A stretch of 17,311 bases of DNA from Bacteroidota bacterium (GTDB lineage: Bacteria; Bacteroidota; Bacteroidia; Flavobacteriales_D; Crocinitomicaceae), in NCBI GenBank assembly GCA_024280195.1, contig JAJRQP010000036.1, forward strand, positions 1 through 17,311, written 5' to 3'. The notes below the pieces were generated by a model. The model ran no database searches and had not been told where the DNA came from. It saw nothing but the letters and a program-made list of their open reading frames with translations. Shown one piece after another: positions 6,726-14,792 of this stretch (its first letter is position 1; each line of letters opens with the position of its first letter). The translations under genes and the position numbers were made by a program.

Positions 6726-8567
6726 ATGAAGTTCGGATTCGATTTTAAACACTTAAAAGGAGATTTATTCGGTGGAATAACTGCTGGAATAGTTGCATTA
6801 CCTCTTGCGTTAGCTTTTGGTGTAAGCTCTGGTTTAGGGCCAAGTGCAGGATTGTATGGGGCAATATTTGTCAGTTTTTTCGCTGCTCTTTTTGGGGGCA
6901 CGAATACACAAATTTCAGGTCCAACTGCTCCTATGACAGCTGTTTCAATGGTTGTTATTGCAGGTATTATTGCTCTTAATGATGGTGATGTGACACAAGC
7001 ACTCCCCGCCATTCTTGCCGTATTTTTAATGGCTGGACTTTTTCAAATTGGATTGGGATTAATTGGCCTAGGTAGCTATATCAAATACATCCCCTATCCT
7101 GTTGTTTCTGGTTTTATGACAGCTATTGGTGTGATTATCCTAGTGACTCAAATTCTTCCATCAATGGGGTATTACCCAAAAGAAGATGCAGAGTTTGTCA
7201 ATAAATTTAAACCACACGCAGAAGAATTAATACTTGACAACATATTAAAAGAAGAGACAGGAGAAGGGATTTTAGTACTGGAAAACTTTAAAGAAACCAT
7301 CTCTAGAGCAGAACATATTTCTGAAGAACAAATTCTAAAAGAATCACAAACACTTGCAAAAGAAAATGCATCAGGAGTCATTGGCGCTATCAAAGTCTTA
7401 CCTAGAGCATTAAAAAACATCAGTTGGCTAGAATTTATGTTAGCCTTAGGTACAATAATCATCATTTATGGTTTTAAGAGAATTACTAAAGTTATTCCAA
7501 GCACACTTGTAGCCTTATTTGTAATGTCTGGAATTGCTATCGGATTCAACCTTCCTTATCGACCGATAGAGGAAATTCCTAGTGGACTACCTATGCCTAA
7601 TTGGGAGATTTTCTCTTCATTCAGTTTGGGCTCCATTGCTCCATATGTTTTCACTGCCTTGACTTTAGCATTACTCGGAGCTATTGACTCTCTGTTAACC
7701 TCTGTAGTTGCGGATAACATTACAAAGACTAAACACAACCCGAACAAAGAGTTAATTGGTCAAGGGATAGGAAATAGTATCGCTTCCATTTTTGGAGGAA
7801 TACCAGGTGCGGGGGCAACGATAAGAACTGTTGTCAATGTCAATGCGGGTGGTAAAACGAAATTATCTGGAATGGTCTCCAGTATTCTATTATTAATCAT
7901 TCTTTTAGCTGTTGGACCAGCTGCTTCAAAAATACCAGCTGCTGTTCTTGCAGGAATATTAATCACCGTAGGAATTGGAGTAATGGATTATAAAGGACTT
8001 CGTGCAATTCCATATATGCCGAAATCAGAGGTAATGATTATGCTTGTAGTACTTGTACTTTCTTCTGTATGGAACCTAGTATTTGCTGTAGGTATTGGCT
8101 TAGTAATTGCGTCTTTAATGTTCATGAAGAAAATTGGAGACATGACAGGACAAACATCCAATTTAAAAACGTTAGCAGAAGAGAAAGAATGGGAAGACGA
8201 ACATGATTTTCCGAAAACATTAAAAGAGGAGGTCTACATCAAACACATTAAAGGACCTTTGTTTTTTGGGTCAACAAGTGACTTTCAGAATCTAATTCAG
8301 AAAATACCTGACACAAACGCTGCGTTGATTATTAGAATGGACAGAGTTCCTTACATTGATCAATCAGGCTTATATGTCCTAGAAGATGCCCTGGTAGAAT
8401 TAACTCAAAAGGGAACTAAAATTCTACTCGTTAAACTGAATAAACAACCTCAATACATGTTAGAATCTATCGAAATAATCCCCGAACTTGTGCCTGAAGA
8501 CATGATTTTTGAATCTTTTGAAGAATCATTGAAATGGATCAATGAAAATGTTAAAGATGAGTACTAG
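6726..8567 (+). CDS. SulP-family anion transporter with STAS domain
   Basis: Inner-membrane transporter of the SLC26/SulP family, which moves sulfate, bicarbonate or other anions, often with Na+ or H+. Hydrophobic helices fill residues about 12-145 and 235-480. Core motifs include GDLFGGITAGIVALPLALAF (12-31), the substrate-region ISGPTAPMT (63-71), and GAIDSLLTSVVAD (318-330) followed by GNSIASIFGGIPGAGATIRT (349-368). The C-terminal STAS domain spans about 505-610, with the conserved Ser at 547 in DQSG. Residues about 149-235 are a hydrophilic, Glu/Lys-rich segment between membrane segments, larger than in BicA-type proteins as I recall them. Linkage to a carbonic anhydrase favours bicarbonate as substrate, but that is inference. 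Last gene of the operon and convergent with the lipoprotein gene 32 nt away. Confidence 0.93.
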   Translation: MKFGFDFKHLKGDLFGGITAGIVALPLALAFGVSSGLGPSAGLYGAIFVSFFAALFGGTNTQISGPTAPMTAVSMVVIAGIIALNDGDVTQALPAILAVFLMAGLFQIGLGLIGLGSYIKYIPYPVVSGFMTAIGVIILVTQILPSMGYYPKEDAEFVNKFKPHAEELILDNILKEETGEGILVLENFKETISRAEHISEEQILKESQTLAKENASGVIGAIKVLPRALKNISWLEFMLALGTIIIIYGFKRITKVIPSTLVALFVMSGIAIGFNLPYRPIEEIPSGLPMPNWEIFSSFSLGSIAPYVFTALTLALLGAIDSLLTSVVADNITKTKHNPNKELIGQGIGNSIASIFGGIPGAGATIRTVVNVNAGGKTKLSGMVSSILLLIILLAVGPAASKIPAAVLAGILITVGIGVMDYKGLRAIPYMPKSEVMIMLVVLVLSSVWNLVFAVGIGLVIASLMFMKKIGDMTGQTSNLKTLAEEKEWEDEHDFPKTLKEEVYIKHIKGPLFFGSTSDFQNLIQKIPDTNAALIIRMDRVPYIDQSGLYVLEDALVELTQKGTKILLVKLNKQPQYMLESIEIIPELVPEDMIFESFEESLKWINENVKDEY

Positions 8568-8571
8568 CATC

Positions 8572-8586
8572 TTTCGATTATCGAAA
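8572..8586. repeat. 15-bp palindrome between convergent genes
   Basis: TTTCGAT, one base, ATCGAAA is perfectly symmetric and lies in the 32-nt gap between the stop codons of the SulP gene (plus) and the lipoprotein gene (minus). As RNA it would be a stem of about 5 bp with a small loop, weak for a terminator in either direction. It may be a minimal bidirectional terminator or chance. Confidence 0.3.
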
Positions 8587-8599
8587 TAAGAGAGAAGTT

Positions 8600-9121
8600 C
8601 TATAAACCTATCTTCGAGCCCAAACCTTTTATTCCATCAATGGTTTTTGTTTCATCGACATCAAACTTCTTACTGATAAGTAATGCTCCAGCTTTTACCT
8701 TGCCAGACAAACGAATTTTTAGCTTGTCTTTATTCGCAAAACGCAATACTTTAAACATTGCTCCATCAGCTAAGGTTAAGGTCATTGGAGCAGAAACGCG
8801 TGTTTCAGATTTGCGTTTCATTTTGATTTTCTTGTCCAAGTGAACTTTTCCCATGTACTGGTCTTCGATATACAAATCCAAGGTTGAAGGCTTCACTTTT
8901 ATAGCAAATCCATTCTCATTAAAGATGTTTGCATCGACTGTCACCTGCAACTCTTTGCCGTCAAGTTTTCCAATTTTTAAATTTTCTCCGCCTCGAAATT
9001 CTGGCTCATAGAATGTGCAAGAAGTTGCTAAAAAGAAGGCTGTTAAGATGATTATTTTACTCGCATTGAGCTTACATCTAAATGAGTCTAACAGAGTGGC
9101 AAAATTTGTCGAAATGTTCAT
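8600..9121 (-). CDS. LEA14-like lipoprotein
   Basis: Small predicted envelope lipoprotein of 173 residues. A hydrophobic segment IIILTAFFLATSC ends in a lipobox with C35 as the lipidated residue. The N-region before it is unusually long (about 21 residues) for a lipoprotein signal; no closer in-frame ATG was found, so the ATG at 9121 is kept. The mature part is beta-rich and reads like the LEA14/WHy fold: KLDGKELQVTVDANIFNENG, then NG-type and LYIEDQYMGKV stretches, and a C-terminal KLKIRLSGKVKAGALL. That assignment rests on pattern only. Function is unknown; bacterial members are thought to bind or protect other molecules. Downstream of the M20 dipeptidase on the same strand by 54 nt, so it may share its transcript. 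Confidence 0.7.
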   Translation of the reverse strand: MNISTNFATLLDSFRCKLNASKIIILTAFFLATSCTFYEPEFRGGENLKIGKLDGKELQVTVDANIFNENGFAIKVKPSTLDLYIEDQYMGKVHLDKKIKMKRKSETRVSAPMTLTLADGAMFKVLRFANKDKLKIRLSGKVKAGALLISKKFDVDETKTIDGIKGLGSKIGL

Positions 9122-9140
9122 AGTTTTTTATTTATTAAAA

Positions 9141-9188
9141 AAATCATTGTTTCATTAAATCATTGAATCATTGTTTCATTGTTTCATT
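9141..9188 (-). repeat. Six-copy octamer tandem repeat
   Basis: Exactly six consecutive 8-bp units on the plus strand: AAATCATT, GTTTCATT, AAATCATT, GAATCATT, GTTTCATT, GTTTCATT (consensus RWWTCATT, or AATGAWWY on the minus strand). The phase is unbroken across 48 bp. The array overlaps the last three codons and stop of the M20 dipeptidase gene and runs toward the lipoprotein start. Because the unit is 8 bp, gain or loss of copies would shift frame, but only at the very end of the dipeptidase. Confidence 0.8.
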
Positions 9189-10567
9189 AACTCTGTATAT
9201 GCAACGAAAAAATGCGGAATGGTTTCAATCCCCTTGTAAAAATTAAACAGACCGAAATGTTCATTTGGAGAATGAATGGCATCGCTATCCAATCCAAAGC
9301 CCATTAATATGGACTTTAACCCTAATTCTTTTTCAAACATCGCAACAATTGGAATAGAACCACCGCTTCTCACAGGAATCGGTTTCTTACCAAATGTATT
9401 CTCGTACGCAATACTTGCCGCTTTATACCCAATAGAATCTATTGGAGTTACAGCAGGTTCTCCTCCGTGATGAGGTGTAACTTTTACCTTTGTTCCCGCT
9501 GGAGCAATCGATTCAAAATGTTTTAAGAATAAATTCGTAATCTCTTCTGGTTCTTGATCTGGCACTAATCGCATTGAGATTTTTGCAAATGCTTGAGATG
9601 CAATAACTGTCTTTGCTCCTTGCCCTGTGTATCCACCCCAAATACCATTCACATCCAATGTTGGACGAATAGAACCTCTTTCCATTGTTGAATAACCAGC
9701 TTCTCCCATCACTTCGTCAATATCCAAAGCTTTGCAATAAGCTCCCTTGCTAAAAGGTGCCTTTGCCATTTCTGCTCTTTCTTCATCTGTTAAGCCAACC
9801 ACTTTGTCATAGAATCCTGGAACGGTAATTTTGTTATTCTCATCGTGTAATGATGCAATCATTTTTGCGAGAATATTGATTGGATTCGCAACGCAACCTC
9901 CATATAGTCCAGAATGCAAATCTCTGTTTGGACCTGTCACTTCCACTTCTACGTAACTCAACCCACGAAGTCCTGTCGTGATAGAAGGAACATCATTGGC
10001 TAACATTCCTGTATCAGAAACCAGAATTACATCTGCCTTTAAACGTTCGTGATTATTCTGAACAAAAATGCCTAAGTTTTCACTCCCAACTTCTTCTTCC
10101 CCTTCAATCATAAACTTGACATTACAAGGCAATTCGTTGGTATTCATCATTGCTTCAAACGCCTTAACGTGCATGTACATTTGCCCTTTATCATCACAAG
10201 CACCACGAGCGAAAATTGCTCCTTCAGGATGAATATCCGTCTTTTTTATTACAGGTTCAAAAGCAGGGCTCGTCCATAAATCAATCGGATCTGCAGGTTG
10301 TACATCATAGTGACCATATACCAAAACAGTTGGCAAATTAACATCAAAAATTTTATCTCCATAAACAATTGGGTAACCAGCAGTTTCACATACTTCAATG
10401 TTTTCTGCACCAGCTTCTTTTAAACGATTTGCAACCATCTCTGCTGTAGCAAAGACATCTTTAGAAAAAGAGGGGTCTGCAGACACAGATGGTATTTTTA
10501 ACAAGTCAATTAATTCATCAACGAACCGTTGCTTATTCTCAGAAATGTATTTTTGCGTAGTTTCCAT
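9176..10567 (-). CDS. M20-family dipeptidase
   Basis: Cytoplasmic metallopeptidase of family M20 (PepV/carnosinase-like) that cleaves dipeptides or short peptides. The two-metal site reads as H86 and D88 in GHYDVQP, bridging D125 in RGACDDKGQ, E158-E159 in EGEEEVGS (base and ligand), D185 in VSDTG, and H432 in DAIHSPNE. H218 in DLHSGLYGG is the lid-domain histidine that reaches across the dimer in this family. The 463-residue length is usual for the group annotated as dipeptidase. There is no signal peptide. The ATG at 10567 follows the possible promoter noted separately. Its final codons (Met-Lys-Gln-stop) are part of the octamer repeat array, so the C-terminus was probably shaped by repeat growth. 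Substrate specificity cannot be read from the sequence. Confidence 0.94.
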   Translation of the reverse strand: METTQKYISENKQRFVDELIDLLKIPSVSADPSFSKDVFATAEMVANRLKEAGAENIEVCETAGYPIVYGDKIFDVNLPTVLVYGHYDVQPADPIDLWTSPAFEPVIKKTDIHPEGAIFARGACDDKGQMYMHVKAFEAMMNTNELPCNVKFMIEGEEEVGSENLGIFVQNNHERLKADVILVSDTGMLANDVPSITTGLRGLSYVEVEVTGPNRDLHSGLYGGCVANPINILAKMIASLHDENNKITVPGFYDKVVGLTDEERAEMAKAPFSKGAYCKALDIDEVMGEAGYSTMERGSIRPTLDVNGIWGGYTGQGAKTVIASQAFAKISMRLVPDQEPEEITNLFLKHFESIAPAGTKVKVTPHHGGEPAVTPIDSIGYKAASIAYENTFGKKPIPVRSGGSIPIVAMFEKELGLKSILMGFGLDSDAIHSPNEHFGLFNFYKGIETIPHFFVAYTELMKQ

Positions 10568-10593
10568 TTGCTTACTTTTAAATTTTATCTGTC

Positions 10594-10622
10594 CAAAAAT
10601 CGGTATTTTTTGTATAAAACAA
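10594..10622 (-). promoter_or_regulatory. Possible -33/-7 promoter of M20 dipeptidase
   Basis: On the minus strand TTG (10622-10620), an 18-nt spacer and GATTTTTG (10601-10594) resemble the Bacteroidota promoter, with one mismatch in the -7 element. It lies about 27 nt before the start codon. Weak by sequence alone. Confidence 0.35.
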
Positions 10623-10706
10623 GCTATATTCGTCTAAAATAAAATAGTGATGCAACTTTTATTGAAGAATGGAAGTCTTTACAGCATTAAACATTAATAA
10701 TACTAT

Positions 10707-12965
10707 ATGAAAATGAAAACTCTATCAGCAATTATTTTAGTAGTTGTCTTATATACAACTAGTTTTGGACAGATTACGATAGATCCATCACCAACTGCAA
10801 TTGACCTTGTTACAAATACATTAATTGGCCCTGGTTTAGTTACATCAAACATTACTTATACGGGTGCTAACGGACAAATTGGTTTTTTTGATGCCAACGG
10901 TTCTAATATTGGATTAGATTCTGGCGTTGTGATGTCTTCTGGAAACATTGTAGATATAGCTCCTCCAGCAAACCCAAACACAGACTTAAATGGCCCTGGA
11001 GATGCAGACGTGTTGGCAACAGCACAGTCGGTAACTTCAAATCCTTCTGCAGGAAGTATTACATCAACACATGATGCAGCAGTTTTAGAGTTTGACTTCG
11101 TGCCAACAGGTGATGTTGTGATTTTTCGATTTGTATTTGCATCTGAAGAATACACAACCTTTATTAACACTCAGTATAACGATGCATTTGGCTTTTATAT
11201 ATCAGGTGCTAACCCAGCAGGTGGAAACTATAATGTAGATAACCTTGCTCTTGTTCCTGGAACAACAGAGCCAATTACCATTTCTACAATATATCCAAAC
11301 TTACCGGGATCAACTGGTCTAAACCAACAATATTATGGTCCTGCTCCTGTAGGACATTCTTTCAATGGATTTACAATTCCTATTGAAATTCGTTTTGATG
11401 TCATTTGCGATTCAACTTACCATTTGAAGTTTGCTGTAGCAGATTGTCAAGACGGGATTTTAGATACTGGAGTATTTTTAGAAGGAGGAAGTTTTCAAGC
11501 TGTTCCTGTAGATTTATCTTTAGAAACGAATATTGATGCCAGTCTTTTTGGTGATTCTGTAATTTTTGAAGGATGCGGAGTTGATGCTGATTTTGTTTTT
11601 ACAAGACCATCTTGTCAATCAGGCGATTCATTGTGGGTAGAAGTTAATGTTGGTGGAATAGCAACCAACGGAGTTGATTATTCAACAATTCCTGATTCAG
11701 TATTGTTTCTTCCTGGAGAAACTGAAACTGTTGTTCCTTTTTCTGCTTTTCAAGACGGTGTATTTGAAGGTTATGAAGATGTAATTGTAACTGTAATAAG
11801 CATTTTACCTTCTGGAGACACGATTGTAACAACCGGAATCATTTGGCTATTTGATCAACCAAATGTTTCTGTTTTCGCTCATGATACCACTATTTATTGT
11901 TTACAAGATTCAATTGATATCCTAGCAGTAGGGTCTGATGGTGTTCCTGCGTATACATATACTTGGAATACCTCTTCAGATACAGTTAATACGATAACTG
12001 TTCCTGCAAATGTTAACGGAACAATTGATTATTATGTGACAATTACTGATGTTTGTGGGTTTACAGATAATGATACTTTAACAGTCATAGTGAATCAAAC
12101 ACTTGCTATTGATACATTAATTCAATACCCTGCAAGTGCTTGTTTACCGGATGGTGCAGTAAGCGCAATTGTTTCGGGAGACTCAACGTCAGCGACTACT
12201 CAACCTTTTTATCATTGGGTAAATCAAAGTGAGACTGATTCTATCGACGCTACAGTTTGGCAAGATATTCCTGCTGGATGGTACTACTTTACGGCAACAG
12301 ATGATTTTTGTACAGTTAGTGATAGTGTTATGGTTGAAATTACACAACCTCCAATTGCACAGTTCTCTGCAAGTACAACTTCCGGTTGCGACCCTGTGAG
12401 TGTAACATTTACTAACTCTAGTCAAAATGCTAGCACTTACTTGTGGGATTTTGGAAATGGTAATACCATAAATGCAAATGACTTATCCAATCAATCTCAA
12501 ACATTCAATTTCAGTTCTTTAGTAATGCTGGTAGCATACGATGCTAATTCATGTTCTGATACGGCATATGTTAACATCAGTGTTATCACTTGTGGCTGTA
12601 TGGATCCTGAAGCTTTAAATTACAATCCTGCTGCTGTACAAGATGATGGTAATTGTGAATTCCCTTTACCGGAAGCGATTGCTCCGAATGTTATTACACC
12701 GAATGGAGATGGTGATAATGATGTATTCTATATTAAAACAAAAAATGCAGTAAGCATTGATGTTTCAATTGTGAATAGATGGGGGAATATCATGTATGAA
12801 AAAACGATTGACTTAACAATTCCAAATACACAAGAAGGGTGGAATGGATTCGTTAAATCTGGACTATATGCTGAAGAAGGAACCTACTTCTATAAGTACA
12901 AAGCAACTGGAATCAAAGGTGATACAATTGAAGGTCATGGATTCTTAGAGCTAGTTAGAGATTAG
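10707..12965 (+). CDS. Secreted T9SS-sorted multidomain surface protein
   Basis: Large exported protein predicted to leave the cell through the type IX secretion system. Residues 1-22 are a Sec signal peptide (MKMKTLSAIILVVVLYTTSF then GQ). Residues about 30-260 are a choice-of-anchor L domain (NTLIGPGLVTSNITYTG, LDSGVVMSSG, RFVFASEEY, NDAFGFYISG). Residues about 270-390 are Calx-beta-like (GVDYSTIPDSVLFLPGE, FEGYEDVIVTV). A SprB-repeat-like beta segment follows at about 395-545. A PKD-like domain is at about 552-627 (FSASTTSGCDPVSVTF, LWDFGNG). A Cys-rich module is at 629-651 (CGCMDPEALNYNP then DDGNC). From 653 to the end is the gliding-motility-associated C-terminal domain (PNVITPNGDGDNDVF, RWGN, GTYFYK). 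Probably a surface adhesin or matrix component; its binding partner is unknown. It stands alone, ending at a strong hairpin. Confidence 0.9.
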   Translation: MKMKTLSAIILVVVLYTTSFGQITIDPSPTAIDLVTNTLIGPGLVTSNITYTGANGQIGFFDANGSNIGLDSGVVMSSGNIVDIAPPANPNTDLNGPGDADVLATAQSVTSNPSAGSITSTHDAAVLEFDFVPTGDVVIFRFVFASEEYTTFINTQYNDAFGFYISGANPAGGNYNVDNLALVPGTTEPITISTIYPNLPGSTGLNQQYYGPAPVGHSFNGFTIPIEIRFDVICDSTYHLKFAVADCQDGILDTGVFLEGGSFQAVPVDLSLETNIDASLFGDSVIFEGCGVDADFVFTRPSCQSGDSLWVEVNVGGIATNGVDYSTIPDSVLFLPGETETVVPFSAFQDGVFEGYEDVIVTVISILPSGDTIVTTGIIWLFDQPNVSVFAHDTTIYCLQDSIDILAVGSDGVPAYTYTWNTSSDTVNTITVPANVNGTIDYYVTITDVCGFTDNDTLTVIVNQTLAIDTLIQYPASACLPDGAVSAIVSGDSTSATTQPFYHWVNQSETDSIDATVWQDIPAGWYYFTATDDFCTVSDSVMVEITQPPIAQFSASTTSGCDPVSVTFTNSSQNASTYLWDFGNGNTINANDLSNQSQTFNFSSLVMLVAYDANSCSDTAYVNISVITCGCMDPEALNYNPAAVQDDGNCEFPLPEAIAPNVITPNGDGDNDVFYIKTKNAVSIDVSIVNRWGNIMYEKTIDLTIPNTQEGWNGFVKSGLYAEEGTYFYKYKATGIKGDTIEGHGFLELVRD

Positions 12966-12979
12966 GACTTTAAATTCAT

Positions 12980-13018
12980 CCTATTCACGGGGTGACTTAT
13001 AGTCACCCCGTGAATAGG
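12980..13018. terminator. Strong bidirectional hairpin terminator
   Basis: CCTATTCACGGGGTGAC (12980-12996) and its exact reverse complement (13002-13018) make a perfect 17-bp stem with the 5-nt loop TTATA. It sits between two convergent genes, 14 nt after the stop of the surface protein and 9 nt after the stop of hflX, so one element can end both transcripts. The U-tracts that follow in each direction are short and mixed, so termination would depend mainly on the long stem. Confidence 0.88.
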
Positions 13019-13027
13019 TAATTATTT

Positions 13028-14230
13028 CTAATACAAGAAGTTATGATAAGGATATCTTTCCTGAAAAATTATCTTCACTTCTTTGTAAAGAACATCTTTA
13101 AACTCTTCAATGTTTCCTTTATCAATTGCTGAAATGAATACGCATTTAGTGTCGTTCAATTTTGACATCCATGTCTTTTTTAAGTCTTCCAAAGAATAAT
13201 TACAAGCCTCAACAGGAGTTAAGTCATCTTCATCTTTCTGTGTATAAGTAAACGCATCAACCTTGTTAAAAACGACAATTGTTGGCTTATCTGACTTATC
13301 TATTTCTGCCAAAGTTTCACAAACAACATTGTAATGGTCTTCAAAATTGGGGTGCGCAATATCTAATATATGCACCAATAAATCTGACTCTCTAACTTCA
13401 TCTAATGTCGATTTGAATGAATCAACTAATTGATGTGGCAATTTTCGAATAAAACCAACCGTATCAGCCAATAAAAAAGGCAAATTCTGAATAACTACTT
13501 TTCTGACAGTCGTATCTAATGTTGCAAATAATTTATTCTCCGCAAAGACTTCTGACTTGCTCAGCATATTCATAACAGTACTTTTCCCTACGTTGGTATA
13601 ACCAACCAATGCAACACGAACCAACTGTCCTCTATTTCCTCGTTGAACAGACTTTTGCTTATCTATTGCTTTTAGCTTTTTTTGTAAAGCCGAAATTTTA
13701 TCTTGAATAATTCTTCTATCAATCTCAATTTGAGTTTCACCTGCACCACTTCGCATTCCAATTCCACCTTTTTCTCTGTCGAGGTGAGTCCACAATCGAG
13801 TTAACCTTGGTAAGAGGTATTGTAACCTTGCCAATTCAACTTGAGTTTTAGCACTTGCTGTTCGCGCTCTACTGGCAAAAATGTCCAGAATCAAATTATT
13901 TCTATCTAAGACTTTTATTTCTAAAATTCGCTCGATATTTCTCAACTGAGAAGGGGATAGTTCATCATCAAAAATGGCTAAATCAATGTCATTTGCATTA
14001 ATATACATTCTCACTTCCTCTAGTTTTCCACTTCCTAAATAGGTTTTAGAATCTGGTTTCGAGATTTTCTGAAAGAATTTTTTATTCGTGTAAATCCCCG
14101 CAGTTTCAGCTAGAAATTCTAACTCATCAACGTATTCGGTTGCTTGGGCTTCAGTAACTCCCTGAGCAATGACACTAATTAGAATACAAGATTCCTTTCT
14201 GTCATCAATAGTAACGTGTCCTTGACTCAT
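13028..14230 (-). CDS. hflX: Ribosome-associated GTPase HflX
   Basis: Translation-factor GTPase of the Obg-HflX superfamily, known to bind and split stalled 70S ribosomes, especially after stress. Numbering from the in-frame GTG at 14242: the N-terminal HflX domain covers about 15-200, including KTYLGSGK, the charged FDDELSPSQLRNIE, DRNNLILDIF, and the signature GGIGMRSGAGETQIEIDRR with a helical coil after it. The GTPase domain follows: G1 GYTNVGKS at 214-221, G2 at the TLDTT stretch, G3 DTVGF at 260-264, and G4 NKVD at 326-329. I chose ATG 14230 (MSQGHV) because GTG 14242 lies immediately after the previous stop and adds only four residues; the GTG cannot be excluded. It is directly behind a small membrane-protein gene and ends at the shared hairpin. 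Confidence 0.94.
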   Translation of the reverse strand: MSQGHVTIDDRKESCILISVIAQGVTEAQATEYVDELEFLAETAGIYTNKKFFQKISKPDSKTYLGSGKLEEVRMYINANDIDLAIFDDELSPSQLRNIERILEIKVLDRNNLILDIFASRARTASAKTQVELARLQYLLPRLTRLWTHLDREKGGIGMRSGAGETQIEIDRRIIQDKISALQKKLKAIDKQKSVQRGNRGQLVRVALVGYTNVGKSTVMNMLSKSEVFAENKLFATLDTTVRKVVIQNLPFLLADTVGFIRKLPHQLVDSFKSTLDEVRESDLLVHILDIAHPNFEDHYNVVCETLAEIDKSDKPTIVVFNKVDAFTYTQKDEDDLTPVEACNYSLEDLKKTWMSKLNDTKCVFISAIDKGNIEEFKDVLYKEVKIIFQERYPYHNFLY

Positions 14231-14242
14231 ACCTTTATTCAC

Positions 14243-14686
14243 TTAAAACCAAGCTCCACCTAGAGTTTCTCTAAATGGCCAAGGAATAGAAATTAAAACA
14301 ATGATTAATCCAATGGTATAACTCACCATAATTTTACGATGCTTATCGCGAGTACCTTTTAATTTTTTTTCAGCTTTGCTTCTCCCCATTGTGATAACAG
14401 CAATTGCAATTATCATTAAGAGAATGTGCTCCATACCGAAGAAACGAAGTAAAGATTCTTTCATCCAACCTTCTACAAAATTTACTTTTGGAGAAATGAA
14501 ATACAGTCCCAAACCAATCAGCAACTGAATGTGCATGAAAATCATCGCGAAAAGATTTAGCATCTTGTCTTTTTTAAGGTATTTCCCTGAATTTTGTGAT
14601 TTAGCTGCATTGAAAATAGCAACGATCAATAATAATAAAGCAATCCATCTTAATCCAGAATGGGCATGAAGTAAAGCGCTGTGCAT
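14243..14686 (-). CDS. Small four-helix membrane protein, cytochrome b-like
   Basis: A 147-residue integral membrane protein with four predicted helices: about 10-28, 43-65, 86-101 and 117-136. Histidines at or near helix ends (H7 and H9 in LLHAHSGLRW, H52 in FMHIQLL, H87 in MEHILLM, H116) could ligate heme. I recall relatives in Bacteroidota being annotated as cytochrome B, but no CxxCH or classical heme motif settles it. An in-frame ORF reaches back to 14755. I prefer the ATG at 14686 because a matching -7 promoter element lies just upstream of it, inside the longer version, and because MHSALLHAHSGLRW looks like the natural N-terminus. It ends directly before the hflX start and probably forms a transcript with it. 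Confidence 0.72.
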   Translation of the reverse strand: MHSALLHAHSGLRWIALLLLIVAIFNAAKSQNSGKYLKKDKMLNLFAMIFMHIQLLIGLGLYFISPKVNFVEGWMKESLLRFFGMEHILLMIIAIAVITMGRSKAEKKLKGTRDKHRKIMVSYTIGLIIVLISIPWPFRETLGGAWF

Positions 14687-14700
14687 ATTGTTTTTATTTA

Positions 14701-14708
14701 CAAAAATA
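14701..14708 (-). promoter_or_regulatory. Possible -7 promoter element for membrane protein/hflX
   Basis: TATTTTTG on the minus strand matches TAnnTTTG exactly and lies 15 nt upstream of the ATG at 14686. No good TTTG is seen at the -33 distance, so support is only partial. It favours the shorter start of the membrane-protein gene. Confidence 0.4.
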
Positions 14709-14792
14709 AGAAAATGGATGAGTAGTTGGTTTAGAATTCGAATAAGTGCTGACAATTACTTACTTTCACATAGCTAAAAATTGAAAAACGCC

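Noticed and set aside
10856..11170. Minus-strand ORF of 104 codons inside the surface protein gene.
   Set aside because: Opposite frame of the choice-of-anchor L domain, with no independent motif.
14687..14755. Longer N-terminus for the small membrane protein (start at 14755).
   Set aside because: It would add a second hydrophobic stretch just before TM1 and includes a promoter-like -7 element; the ATG at 14686 is more natural.
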